Shown here: positions 1-5,269 of the stretch, piece after piece
Layout: each line of letters opens with the position of its first letter
Position numbering within the stretch: position 1 is the stretch's first letter
Origin: Gammaproteobacteria bacterium
Lineage (GTDB): Bacteria > Pseudomonadota > Gammaproteobacteria > Arenicellales > Poriferihabitantaceae
Assembly (NCBI GenBank): GCA_020027415.1
Contig: JAHRAW010000007.1
Location: 1 to 5,297 of the forward strand
Reading direction: 5' to 3'
DNA: 5,297 bases
The notes under the pieces: model-generated
Seen by the model: the letters and a program-made list of their open reading frames with translations, nothing else
Database searches by the model: none
Told to the model about the DNA's origin: nothing
Made by a program: the position numbers and the translations under genes

Positions 1-344
1 GGGCGGATTGGCATCGGGGTCGGCGAAGGGGAAGATGATGTTACCGTTGGCAACACCACCGTTGAAGTTGCGGTTGAGTTGGAAAACTACTACGGCATCT
101 TTGCTCGCCTCGGTGCCTCAGTGCAGAATCGCGCCTACCCGTACGCCATGCTGGGCTACGGCAAGATCGGTACTGCTGTTAATGGTGCAACTATTGGTGA
201 CATCTCGACGATTATGCTTATGGCGTCGGCGTCAACTTCGGCTTTACCGAGCAACTGAGCGGCAAAGTAGAGTGGATGAACTACTACGACGAGGAAGACG
301 CTGAAATTACCGGCTTTTCCCTCGGCTTGCAGTATCGCTTCTAA
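1..344 (+). pseudogene. outer-membrane beta-barrel protein, C-terminal part, apparent frameshift
   Basis: This is the 3' end of a gene whose start lies left of the window. Frame 1 reads from base 1 to about 205 with alternating hydrophobic/polar strands and the stretch YPYAMLGYGKIG, typical of small OmpA/OmpW-like eight-stranded barrels. The matching continuation (DDYAYGVGVNFGFTEQLSG, then a segment ending LGLQYRF) is in frame 3, open from base 201 to the TAA at 342-344. The protein ends in phenylalanine after alternating aromatic residues, the C-terminal signal recognised by the BAM complex, so an outer-membrane location is likely. Loss of one base near 200-213 (for example TCGGAC read as TCGAC) would explain the change of frame. 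It may be a real null mutation or a sequencing/assembly error. As written, frame 1 ends at a TGA at about 259-261, which would remove the last strands. The exact family and any ligand cannot be given. Confidence 0.7.
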
Positions 345-365
345 GCTACGGCATCCATGCAAACC

Positions 366-400
366 AGCGGGGGCTAAGTCAAACTTGCCCCCGCTTTTTT
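366..400 (+). terminator. intrinsic (rho-independent) terminator of the beta-barrel gene
   Basis: A perfect 9-bp GC-rich stem pairs AGCGGGGGC (366-374) with GCCCCCGCT (387-395). A second 4-bp stem AAGT/ACTT (376-379 with 383-386) closes a CAA loop, leaving only T375 unpaired. A run of six T (395-400) follows at once, as expected for rho-independent termination on the + strand, 21 bp after the beta-barrel stop. In the other direction the hairpin is not followed by a clear T-run, so it is a weaker terminator for the convergent HAD gene, whose stop codon (374-376) lies inside it. Confidence 0.88.
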
Positions 401-1165
401 ACGCATCACCGCGCTGAGGTCGGCGATGCTAGCCACCACCAAATCCGCTTCCGGCGCGAGCGCCGCCGCATCATGCGCGCCGCTCAACACGCCCACGGTA
501 AGCGCCACGCCGGCGTTCTTTCCCATGCGCATATCGCACGGGCTGTCGCCGACCATCATCACTTGCGTCGCTTGCAAGTGGCAGGCGGCGCAAAAAGCCG
601 CCACCATGCCGACCTCCGGCTTCACCCCATAGCCGCTGTCCGCGCCGCACACAAAATCAAACCACGCTTCCAAACCAACCGCGCGCAGCAGGTGATAGGC
701 GTTGGCTTGATTATCCATAGTGGCAAGCCCGAAGCGGACATCATACTGGCGCAACTCGGCAAACGGCGCGCGCCACTGCCGTTCCCGCTCCCGCTCCCAC
801 TGCGCGCCACCCGCAGCCGCGCCGCGCGCCAGCCCATCCCCATATGCCGGCACATACGCCGCCGCCGGCACGCTAAAAATCGCTTCAATTTGGCGGCGGA
901 CGGCGGCGTCAATCGGTTGCCCGATGATATCCGCCCACAGCGCGATAATCTGTTGGTTGCAGCCGCTCGCCAACGGCGCATCCGGCAACCAAGTTTCGGT
1001 TTCGGCAATCCAGCCGCCGCGCGCTAACAACTCGTGCGGTTGCGCGCGTTCGCCAAAACACGCATGCAGATACGCCGCCGCGCGCCGATAAGGCGGCAGC
1101 CAAGTGCGATTGAAATCCACCAAAGTGCCGTCTTTGTCAAACAGAATGCCGCGGATGGGATGCAT
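374..1165 (-). CDS. HAD-superfamily hydrolase, phosphoglycolate phosphatase-like
   Basis: 263 residues carrying all four haloacid dehalogenase motifs. Motif I is DKDGT (10-14), with nucleophile D10 and acid/base D12. Motif II is the Thr in GLAT (T149). Motif III is K182 in GVKPE. Motif IV is GDSPCDMRMGKNAG (206-219), with D207 and D211 as Mg2+ ligands. Residues about 17-140 form the helical C1 cap typical of Gph-like phosphatases. A cytosolic phosphomonoesterase is expected; 2-phosphoglycolate is a plausible but unproven substrate. It is longer than usual (about 220-230 residues) because of some 20-25 extra residues around 109-134, rich in Ala/Gly then Glu-Arg repeats. It is the last gene of the cca-VOC-HAD run, 13 bp after the VOC stop, with no strong ribosome-binding site, so translational coupling is possible. 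The C-terminal codons lie inside the convergent terminator. Confidence 0.9.
   Translation of the reverse strand: MHPIRGILFDKDGTLVDFNRTWLPPYRRAAAYLHACFGERAQPHELLARGGWIAETETWLPDAPLASGCNQQIIALWADIIGQPIDAAVRRQIEAIFSVPAAAYVPAYGDGLARGAAAGGAQWERERERQWRAPFAELRQYDVRFGLATMDNQANAYHLLRAVGLEAWFDFVCGADSGYGVKPEVGMVAAFCAACHLQATQVMMVGDSPCDMRMGKNAGVALTVGVLSGAHDAAALAPEADLVVASIADLSAVMRKKAGASLT
773..802 (-). repeat. in-frame hexanucleotide repeat in the HAD gene (five degenerate units)
   Basis: Read on the - strand, the units are CAGTGG, GAGCGG, GAGCGG, GAACGG, CAGTGG. They encode QW-ER-ER-ER-QW (residues 122-131) in the extra segment between the cap and the Rossmann core. The unit length is a multiple of three, so copy-number change would keep the frame. 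Confidence 0.75.
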
Positions 1166-1178
1166 GCGCCGCGCCCGG

Positions 1179-1646
1179 TTACTTTTTCACCGACGGCACC
1201 CAGCAGTAGCCATCCGGGTCTAACAGAAAACATTCGCGCAAGCCGTGCGGTTTGTCGGTGGCGGGTTGTAGCACCGTGTAGCCGCGTTCGCGCGCGCGGC
1301 TTTCGGCGTGGTCGGGGTCCAGTTGATACAGCCGCAACTCTACGCCCGCGCCGCGCATGCCGGCTTCGGGCAATAACGCGAGCAGCGGATTGTCGGCATA
1401 GGTGGCATCGGCGTGTAACTGGTATAACTGCCGACGATGCGCCAACACCGCATAATCGGCGCTCTGGCGCAGGCTTTGGAAGCCCAGCACATGCTGTAAA
1501 AATTGCGCGCTCGGCGCAACTTCGCGGACTAACAAATTGATGCCGAAACCGTCTAACGCATGCCCCATTTCCGCGGCGCTGAGGTTGCTAAGATCGTTAA
1601 GTTCACTAAGTTCGCCGAGTTCGCTGGACTCCGTTAAATTTTTCAT
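1179..1646 (-). CDS. VOC-superfamily (glyoxalase/bleomycin-resistance-fold) protein
   Basis: 155 residues. From about residue 34 the sequence follows one VOC module: a first strand FGINLLV (34-40), a helix ending LQHVLGF (50-56), and near the end the hallmark FLLDPDGYCWV segment preceded by RE. VOC proteins pair beta-alpha-beta-beta-beta units into a cup that often holds a metal ion and a small substrate. Here the first strand lacks the usual His/Gln/Glu ligand, so a classical glyoxalase I metal site is doubtful and substrate and reaction stay unknown. M1 is chosen because an AGGGTGA Shine-Dalgarno lies four bases upstream. The first 27 or so residues are an unusual SEL/NLS-type repeat that does not belong to the VOC fold, and M27 (1566-1568) is the alternative start. 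The gene begins 29 bp after the cca stop and ends 13 bp before the HAD start, consistent with one operon. Confidence 0.82.
   Translation of the reverse strand: MKNLTESSELGELSELNDLSNLSAAEMGHALDGFGINLLVREVAPSAQFLQHVLGFQSLRQSADYAVLAHRRQLYQLHADATYADNPLLALLPEAGMRGAGVELRLYQLDPDHAESRARERGYTVLQPATDKPHGLRECFLLDPDGYCWVPSVKK
1578..1622 (-). repeat. in-frame 9-nt tandem repeat at the 5' end of the VOC gene (five units)
   Basis: On the - strand, five consecutive nonamers related to GAACTTAGT occur: GAACTCGGC, GAACTTAGT, GAACTTAAC, GATCTTAGC, AACCTCAGC. They encode ELG-ELS-ELN-DLS-NLS (residues 9-23), a leucine every third residue. The units keep the reading frame and lie between the ribosome-binding site and the conserved domain. 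Confidence 0.8.
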
Positions 1647-1650
1647 TGCA

Positions 1651-1657
1651 TCACCCT
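1651..1657 (-). promoter_or_regulatory. ribosome-binding site for the VOC gene
   Basis: AGGGTGA on the - strand stands four bases before the ATG at 1644-1646 (seven from the AGGG core). It is the clearest Shine-Dalgarno seen in the window and supports M1 over the internal M27 as start. Confidence 0.6.
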
Positions 1658-1675
1658 ATTCAGTTAGCCCGTTAC

Positions 1676-2932
1676 TCAGACGCTCGCTAACGCTTGATTT
1701 TTTACCGCAGTAATCGCCGCGATGCGTTGTTTGGCGAGTTCTTTTTTGATGCGCGCGCCGTCTTGCAACTGCTCGGCGATGGCGGCCGCGTCAATCGCGG
1801 CGGCGGCGCGGTGATACTCGCCAAACAACGCCGCCTGCGGGCAATCCAAATTTTCCATGCCGCTGCGACCGCGCAGGTCGGCGACGCAACAGAGGCTGAA
1901 TAGCCGCACATTGTCCGGTTGGCGGAAGGCGTCCAGTTGTTGCAACAAATCCAACACGGTGGCCGGCTTTAGGCTGGGCATGCGATGATGATGCAAATGA
2001 TACTGACAAACCAGCCGCGATAGTTGCCGATACTTCTGCGGCGCGCGCAGCCGTTCGCACATGGCATGCACCGGTTGGAGCCCGGCTTGTTCATGCCCAT
2101 GGTGGCTCGGCAGCGCGTGCTGTGGCGTCAGGGCTTTGCCGAGGTCATGCGTCAGCACCGCGAAAATCACCCGCGGGTCGTCGCTGAGCCGATGCGCCGC
2201 CGCCAACGCCAGCAGGATATGGCGACCGGTATCAATTTCCGGGTGGTGCTTGGCGGGTTGCGGAACCCCGAACAGGGCGTCTACTTCCGGCAGAATTTTC
2301 GCCAGCGCACCGCAGCGGCGCAGTTGCGCAATAAAACGCGCGGTCGCCGACTCGCGCATGGCGGTATGCAATTCCCGCCACACGCGCTCCGCCTGCAACG
2401 CATCCACTTCGCCGTCGGCGACCATGCGCGCCATTAAAGCCTGCGTAGTCGGATGCACGCTGAAGCCGAGGTCGCCGAAACGGGCGGCGAAGCGCGCCAC
2501 GCGCAACACGCGCACCGGGTCTTCGCTGAACGCCGCGCAAACATGTTTGAGCGTGCGCGATTTAATGTCGTCGCGCCCGCCGAATGGATCAATTAAATTG
2601 CCGTGACCATCTTGGGCGATGGCGTTGATGGTTAAATCGCGCCGTTGCAGGTCTTGTTGCAGGGTAATGTTAGGGTCGCTGAAAACCGCGAAGCCGCGGT
2701 AACCTTTTGCGGTTTTGCGTTCGCGCCGCGCCAGCGCGTATTGTTCGCCGCTGTGCGGGTGCAGGAATACCGGAAAATCCTCCCCCACCGGCTTGAAACC
2801 GCGCGCCACCATGCGCGCCACGCTGCACCCGACCACCACCCAATCTCTATCTTGCACCGCAAGCCCCAGCAACCGGTCGCGCACCGCGCCGCCCACCAGA
2901 TACACTTCCAGACCGTCAGCGGCGTCGCGCAT
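1676..2932 (-). CDS. cca: multifunctional CCA protein: CCA-adding tRNA nucleotidyltransferase with HD phosphohydrolase domain
   Basis: 418 residues, close to E. coli Cca (412) along its whole length. It adds or repairs the 3'-terminal CCA of tRNAs from CTP and ATP without a template. The N-terminal class II nucleotidyltransferase head shows GGAVRD (14-19), the metal-binding DRD (28-30), RRDLTINA (97-104) and EDPVRVLRVARFAAR (137-151). The middle has FGVPQPAKHHPEIDTG (221-236). The HD domain has THDLGK (261-266) with H262-D263, giving the phosphatase/phosphodiesterase activities known for the gamma/betaproteobacterial form. The C-terminal tail QRIAAITAVKNQ resembles the E. coli end. The family start falls near Y11, so about seven residues precede the E. 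coli Met. M1 is kept as the only upstream ATG; the GTG at residue 10 is an alternative. No convincing Shine-Dalgarno precedes M1, and a promoter-like -10 abuts it. It is the first gene of the cca-VOC-HAD run. Confidence 0.96.
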   Translation of the reverse strand: MRDAADGLEVYLVGGAVRDRLLGLAVQDRDWVVVGCSVARMVARGFKPVGEDFPVFLHPHSGEQYALARRERKTAKGYRGFAVFSDPNITLQQDLQRRDLTINAIAQDGHGNLIDPFGGRDDIKSRTLKHVCAAFSEDPVRVLRVARFAARFGDLGFSVHPTTQALMARMVADGEVDALQAERVWRELHTAMRESATARFIAQLRRCGALAKILPEVDALFGVPQPAKHHPEIDTGRHILLALAAAHRLSDDPRVIFAVLTHDLGKALTPQHALPSHHGHEQAGLQPVHAMCERLRAPQKYRQLSRLVCQYHLHHHRMPSLKPATVLDLLQQLDAFRQPDNVRLFSLCCVADLRGRSGMENLDCPQAALFGEYHRAAAAIDAAAIAEQLQDGARIKKELAKQRIAAITAVKNQALASV

Positions 2933-2935
2933 TGC

Positions 2936-2964
2936 AGTATAGTGATCGCTTAATTATGAATGAA
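2936..2964 (-). promoter_or_regulatory. candidate sigma70-type promoter for cca
   Basis: On the - strand, TTCATT (2959-2964) is separated by exactly 17 bp from TATACT (2936-2941). The -10 matches the consensus at five of six bases, the -35 at only three. Transcription would start almost at the cca ATG (2930-2932), implying a leaderless or near-leaderless message, or initiation at an internal GTG. The call rests on spacing and the -10 only. Confidence 0.35.
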
Positions 2965-3032
2965 GGCATGCGCAAAATGTGCCGCGGCCGGCGCGCGCGG
3001 ATGGCTCCAGCCAGCAACACGATGCGCATGCC
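2965..3032. repeat. 10-bp inverted repeat in the divergent promoter region
   Basis: GGCATGCGCA (2965-2974) and its exact reverse complement TGCGCATGCC (3023-3032) flank 48 bp. Each arm is made of the overlapping palindromes GCATGC and TGCGCA, so the two arms are also near-identical direct copies. They could be paired operator sites or a cruciform; chance is possible in this GC-rich DNA. Confidence 0.45.
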
Positions 3033-3101
3033 AAACCGCGCCGCCGGTCGGTTGCGGTTAGCGCAATTTATAGATTAGAGATTCCCATTGCAAGCCGCCC
3101 C

Positions 3102-4019
3102 ATGAACCGCCATGGACCGATGAGCGCGCCCATTTCCCGACAACTCCCGCTGTTAGCGGCGTTACTCGCGGTGTTGCTGTGGGCGTTTGCGTTTCCCGCC
3201 AGCAAAGCGGTGTTGCCGTATTTCAGCGTTGCGCAGGTGGTGTTGCTGCGCTACTTAGTGGCGTGCATTTTTTATGCGGTGTTATTCCTCAGCGGTCGCT
3301 TCTCGTTGCCGCAGTGGCGCGAGGTGCCGCCCATGCTGTTGTTGGGCGGCTTGGGGATCACCGTTTATCAACTGCTGTTTGTGCATGGCGTCGGGCGGGT
3401 TGCCGCCGGCGCAGCGGCGATGATTATTGCCACCACGCCGGTGTTCGCCGCTTTATTGGCGCGCCTGTTCCTGCGCGAAAAACTATCCGCCATCGCCTGG
3501 GGCGGCATCTGCCTCAGCCTGTTTGGGGTGGGTATCATTAGCGCGCGCAAAAGCGGCGATGGCGAGTTGCTCGGCTATGGGATGTTAATCGTCGCGGTGC
3601 TGGCGATGGCGATTTATTTTGTATTTCAGAAGCCGTTTTTTGCGCGCTACTCGCCGCTGTCCATGATTGCCTATACCAGTTTCGCCGGCACCCTGCCATT
3701 GCTATATCTACTGCCGCAGGCGATACCACCAGTGTTGGCGGCGCCGCCCACTGCGTTGTTATGCATTGCCGCGATGGGCGTGTTTTCCAGCGGGCTCGGC
3801 TTTTTGCTGTGGTTTTATGCGCTGTCCAAACTACCCGTCGCCACCGTCACCAGTTTTTTATTTCTGCAACCGGTGTTGGTTACGATTATGGCGTGGTTTT
3901 GGTTGCATGAACTGCCTTCGCCGCAGGGCTTCCTGGGCGGGGCGGTCGCCTTGCTCGGCGTGACGTTCATCCTGCTGCCGCCTAAATTTTATCAGCGCAA
4001 TCGCCGCCGTCGTCAATAA
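3102..4019 (+). CDS. EamA/DMT-family inner-membrane transporter
   Basis: 305 residues from the ATG at 3102 (299 from the ATG at 3120). The protein is almost wholly hydrophobic, with about ten predicted transmembrane helices in two EamA repeats. Repeat 1 opens with LLWAFAFPASKAVLPYF (about 25-41) and ends near PVFAALLARLFLREKLS. Repeat 2 ends with TSFLFLQPVLVTIMAWFWL followed by HELPS, a variant of the usual GE-L-S motif, and a final helix GGAVALLGVTFILL. The tail KFYQRNRRRRQ is strongly basic and fits a cytoplasmic end. The family (drug/metabolite transporters such as RhaT, YdcZ-like and amino-acid exporters) moves small metabolites by proton-linked export or exchange; the substrate cannot be predicted. 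No strong Shine-Dalgarno decides between the two ATGs. It is divergent from cca and convergent with trhO, whose stop is only 32 bp away, with no clear terminator between them. Confidence 0.9.
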   Translation: MNRHGPMSAPISRQLPLLAALLAVLLWAFAFPASKAVLPYFSVAQVVLLRYLVACIFYAVLFLSGRFSLPQWREVPPMLLLGGLGITVYQLLFVHGVGRVAAGAAAMIIATTPVFAALLARLFLREKLSAIAWGGICLSLFGVGIISARKSGDGELLGYGMLIVAVLAMAIYFVFQKPFFARYSPLSMIAYTSFAGTLPLLYLLPQAIPPVLAAPPTALLCIAAMGVFSSGLGFLLWFYALSKLPVATVTSFLFLQPVLVTIMAWFWLHELPSPQGFLGGAVALLGVTFILLPPKFYQRNRRRRQ

Positions 4020-4051
4020 TGGGCCGCGGGCGGCGAACACCAAGGCAGATA

Positions 4052-4984
4052 TCAGGCTGGCATTGCCTCGCCGCCAAGATGCATCGTGCCCCGCTGGGCG
4101 GCTAACTGAACTTGCTTTTGCCGCTGCAGAAAGCGGCGCCGGTCGGCGCTTGACACGCGCGGATAACAAGCCGGACAACTGGCGCCGGGCGTGTAGTGTC
4201 GGCTCTGCTGGTCGGCTTCGCTGAGCGGCTGGCGGCAAGCGTGGCATTGGTCGTAACTGCCTTGCTGTAACCGGTGGTCTACGCTGACGCGGTCGTCAAA
4301 CACGAAGCACTCGCCGCGCCAACGTGATTCGGCGGGCGGCACCTTGGCGAGGTAGTTGAGGATGCCGCCCTGCAATTGAAAGACTTGCTCAAACCCGCGT
4401 TGTTGCAAATACGCGGCGGCTTTTTCGCAGCGGATGCCGCCGGTGCAATACAGCGCAATTTTATGCTGCTTGCGCGGATGCAAGCGCCGCTCGGCAAAGC
4501 CCGGAAACTCGCGGAAATTGGTGGTGCCGGGATGCATGGCGCGCGGGAATGAACCGATTTTCACTTCATACTGGTTGCGCGTATCCACCACCAACACCGC
4601 CGCATCCTCCATCAGCGCATTCCAAGCTTGCGGTTTGACATACGCGCCGCGCCGCTGTTGCTGCCGGGCCAGGTTCGGCACGCCCATGGTGACGATTTCT
4701 CGCTTGATTTTTACTTTGGTGCGCTTGAACGGGGCGCGGTCGGTGAAAGACACGCGCGGCGTCAGGTCGTGCAACTGCGGCTGGCGCGCAAGCCATGCCA
4801 GCGCCGCCTCCACCTCATCGCGGCGACCGCAAATGGTGCCGTTGATGCCCTCGGCAGCGAGCAACAAGGTGCCGCGCACGCCATGTTTTTGCAACACCGA
4901 CAACAGCCGCGCGCGCAAAGACGGCAGCCCGGCGGGCTCCAGGGCGGTGAATTTGTAGAGCGCGTAAACGGCGATGGGCGGCAT
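4052..4984 (-). CDS. trhO: tRNA uridine(34) 5-hydroxylase, rhodanese-related (YceA/TrhO)
   Basis: 310 residues of the short TrhO form. The family converts U34 of certain tRNAs to 5-hydroxyuridine using O2, the first step toward wobble modifications such as cmo5U. The N-terminal domain (about 1-95) has the conserved AAEGINGTICG (43-53). The rhodanese domain (about 120-215) has VVDTRNQYEVKIGSF (132-146) and the loop CTGGIRCEKA (180-189), with the expected catalytic Cys at 180 and a second conserved Cys at 186, followed by FQLQGGILNYL (202-212). The C-terminal part has two Cys pairs, CHAC (247-250) and CPAC (270-273), which could bind zinc and recur in family members. The start is the first Met, directly before the conserved N-terminal strand; no good Shine-Dalgarno is visible upstream. 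It lies 30 bp after the sulfotransferase remnant on the same strand and converges on the EamA gene. Confidence 0.93.
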   Translation of the reverse strand: MPPIAVYALYKFTALEPAGLPSLRARLLSVLQKHGVRGTLLLAAEGINGTICGRRDEVEAALAWLARQPQLHDLTPRVSFTDRAPFKRTKVKIKREIVTMGVPNLARQQQRRGAYVKPQAWNALMEDAAVLVVDTRNQYEVKIGSFPRAMHPGTTNFREFPGFAERRLHPRKQHKIALYCTGGIRCEKAAAYLQQRGFEQVFQLQGGILNYLAKVPPAESRWRGECFVFDDRVSVDHRLQQGSYDQCHACRQPLSEADQQSRHYTPGASCPACYPRVSSADRRRFLQRQKQVQLAAQRGTMHLGGEAMPA

Positions 4985-5014
4985 TTTTAGGTCGTCAAAA
5001 ACAGGAATTAATAA

Positions 5015-5269
5015 TCAGAAATCGTATGCGAATAGATTCAAATCCTTTGCATACATTTTGGCGACTTTCGCCCTTAAGTCACCGCCGTAGTAGGTTCGGT
5101 AATCCTCCCCGGTCGAATTTGTACTATTCTTTTTGGGAATGGCGACAAAATCCACCTGCACGATATTAAAAACATGGGCAAGGTCTTTTTCAAAATTTTC
5201 ATGCCTGCCGAGATAGTCCAGGTTGTTCAAATCTATTAATTTGGATGTGACTGAGATTGTGATCAACAA
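5015..5269 (-). pseudogene. C-terminal fragment of a sulfotransferase family 2 (carbohydrate sulfotransferase-like) protein
   Basis: The 84 residues, opened by a TTG preceded directly by an in-frame TGA (5270-5272), match the C-terminal third of the Sulfotransfer_2 pattern: LDYLGRHENFEKDL (PAPS-site region, usually D-hydrophobic-GR-x-E), a divergent middle, IPKKNST in place of the usual LPHLNKS-like segment, then YRTYYGGDLRAKVAKMYAKD and the terminal LFAYDF. These enzymes move sulfate from PAPS to sugars, often on exopolysaccharide or lipid glycans. The N-terminal P-loop-like PAPS-binding part is absent, so the fragment cannot be an active enzyme by itself. Hand-counted GC in three blocks (5041-5100, 5161-5220, 5221-5270) is 48, 38 and 32 percent, well below neighbouring trhO (58 percent in 4441-4500), suggesting horizontal origin. 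Because the window ends 28 bp upstream, a frameshift within a longer gene cannot be separated from a true truncation. Confidence 0.65.

Larger units (their letters stand above)
2933..3101. other. divergent intergenic region between cca and the EamA transporter
   Basis: 169 bp between two divergent genes. It holds the candidate cca promoter, a 10-bp inverted repeat, a small TGGC/GCCA stem-loop (3002-3013), and on the + strand a TATAGA (3069-3074) that could be the -10 of the transporter gene, although no good -35 lies 16-18 bp upstream. A GTG at 2979 opens the transporter frame further, but the encoded stretch is Arg/Ala/Pro-rich and unlike the family, so it is treated as non-coding. No small RNA or riboswitch was recognised. 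Confidence 0.5.

Noticed and set aside
8..304. + strand open frame of 98 codons at the left edge
   Set aside because: It is in frame 2, out of phase with both halves of the beta-barrel, and lacks barrel-like strands.
473..1027. Long open frame on the + strand across the HAD gene
   Set aside because: It is His/Arg/Ala-rich with no recognisable domain and lies wholly opposite a gene with all four HAD motifs; long antisense frames are expected in GC-rich DNA.
2024..2606. Two overlapping + strand open frames opposite cca
   Set aside because: Cca is clearly conserved throughout on the other strand; the antisense products show no family features.
2979..3101. N-terminal extension of the EamA transporter from a GTG at 2979
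   Set aside because: The added 41 residues are Arg/Ala/Pro-rich and polar, unlike the family, and carry no signal peptide. ATGs at 3102 and 3120 lie right before the first membrane helix.
4023..4034. GCCGC/GCGGC hairpin between the EamA and trhO stops as a terminator
   Set aside because: The stem has five pairs, the loop only two bases, and no T-run follows on either strand.
4434..4990. + strand open frames opposite trhO
   Set aside because: They are shadows of the conserved TrhO reading frame, with Arg/Ser-rich low-complexity composition.
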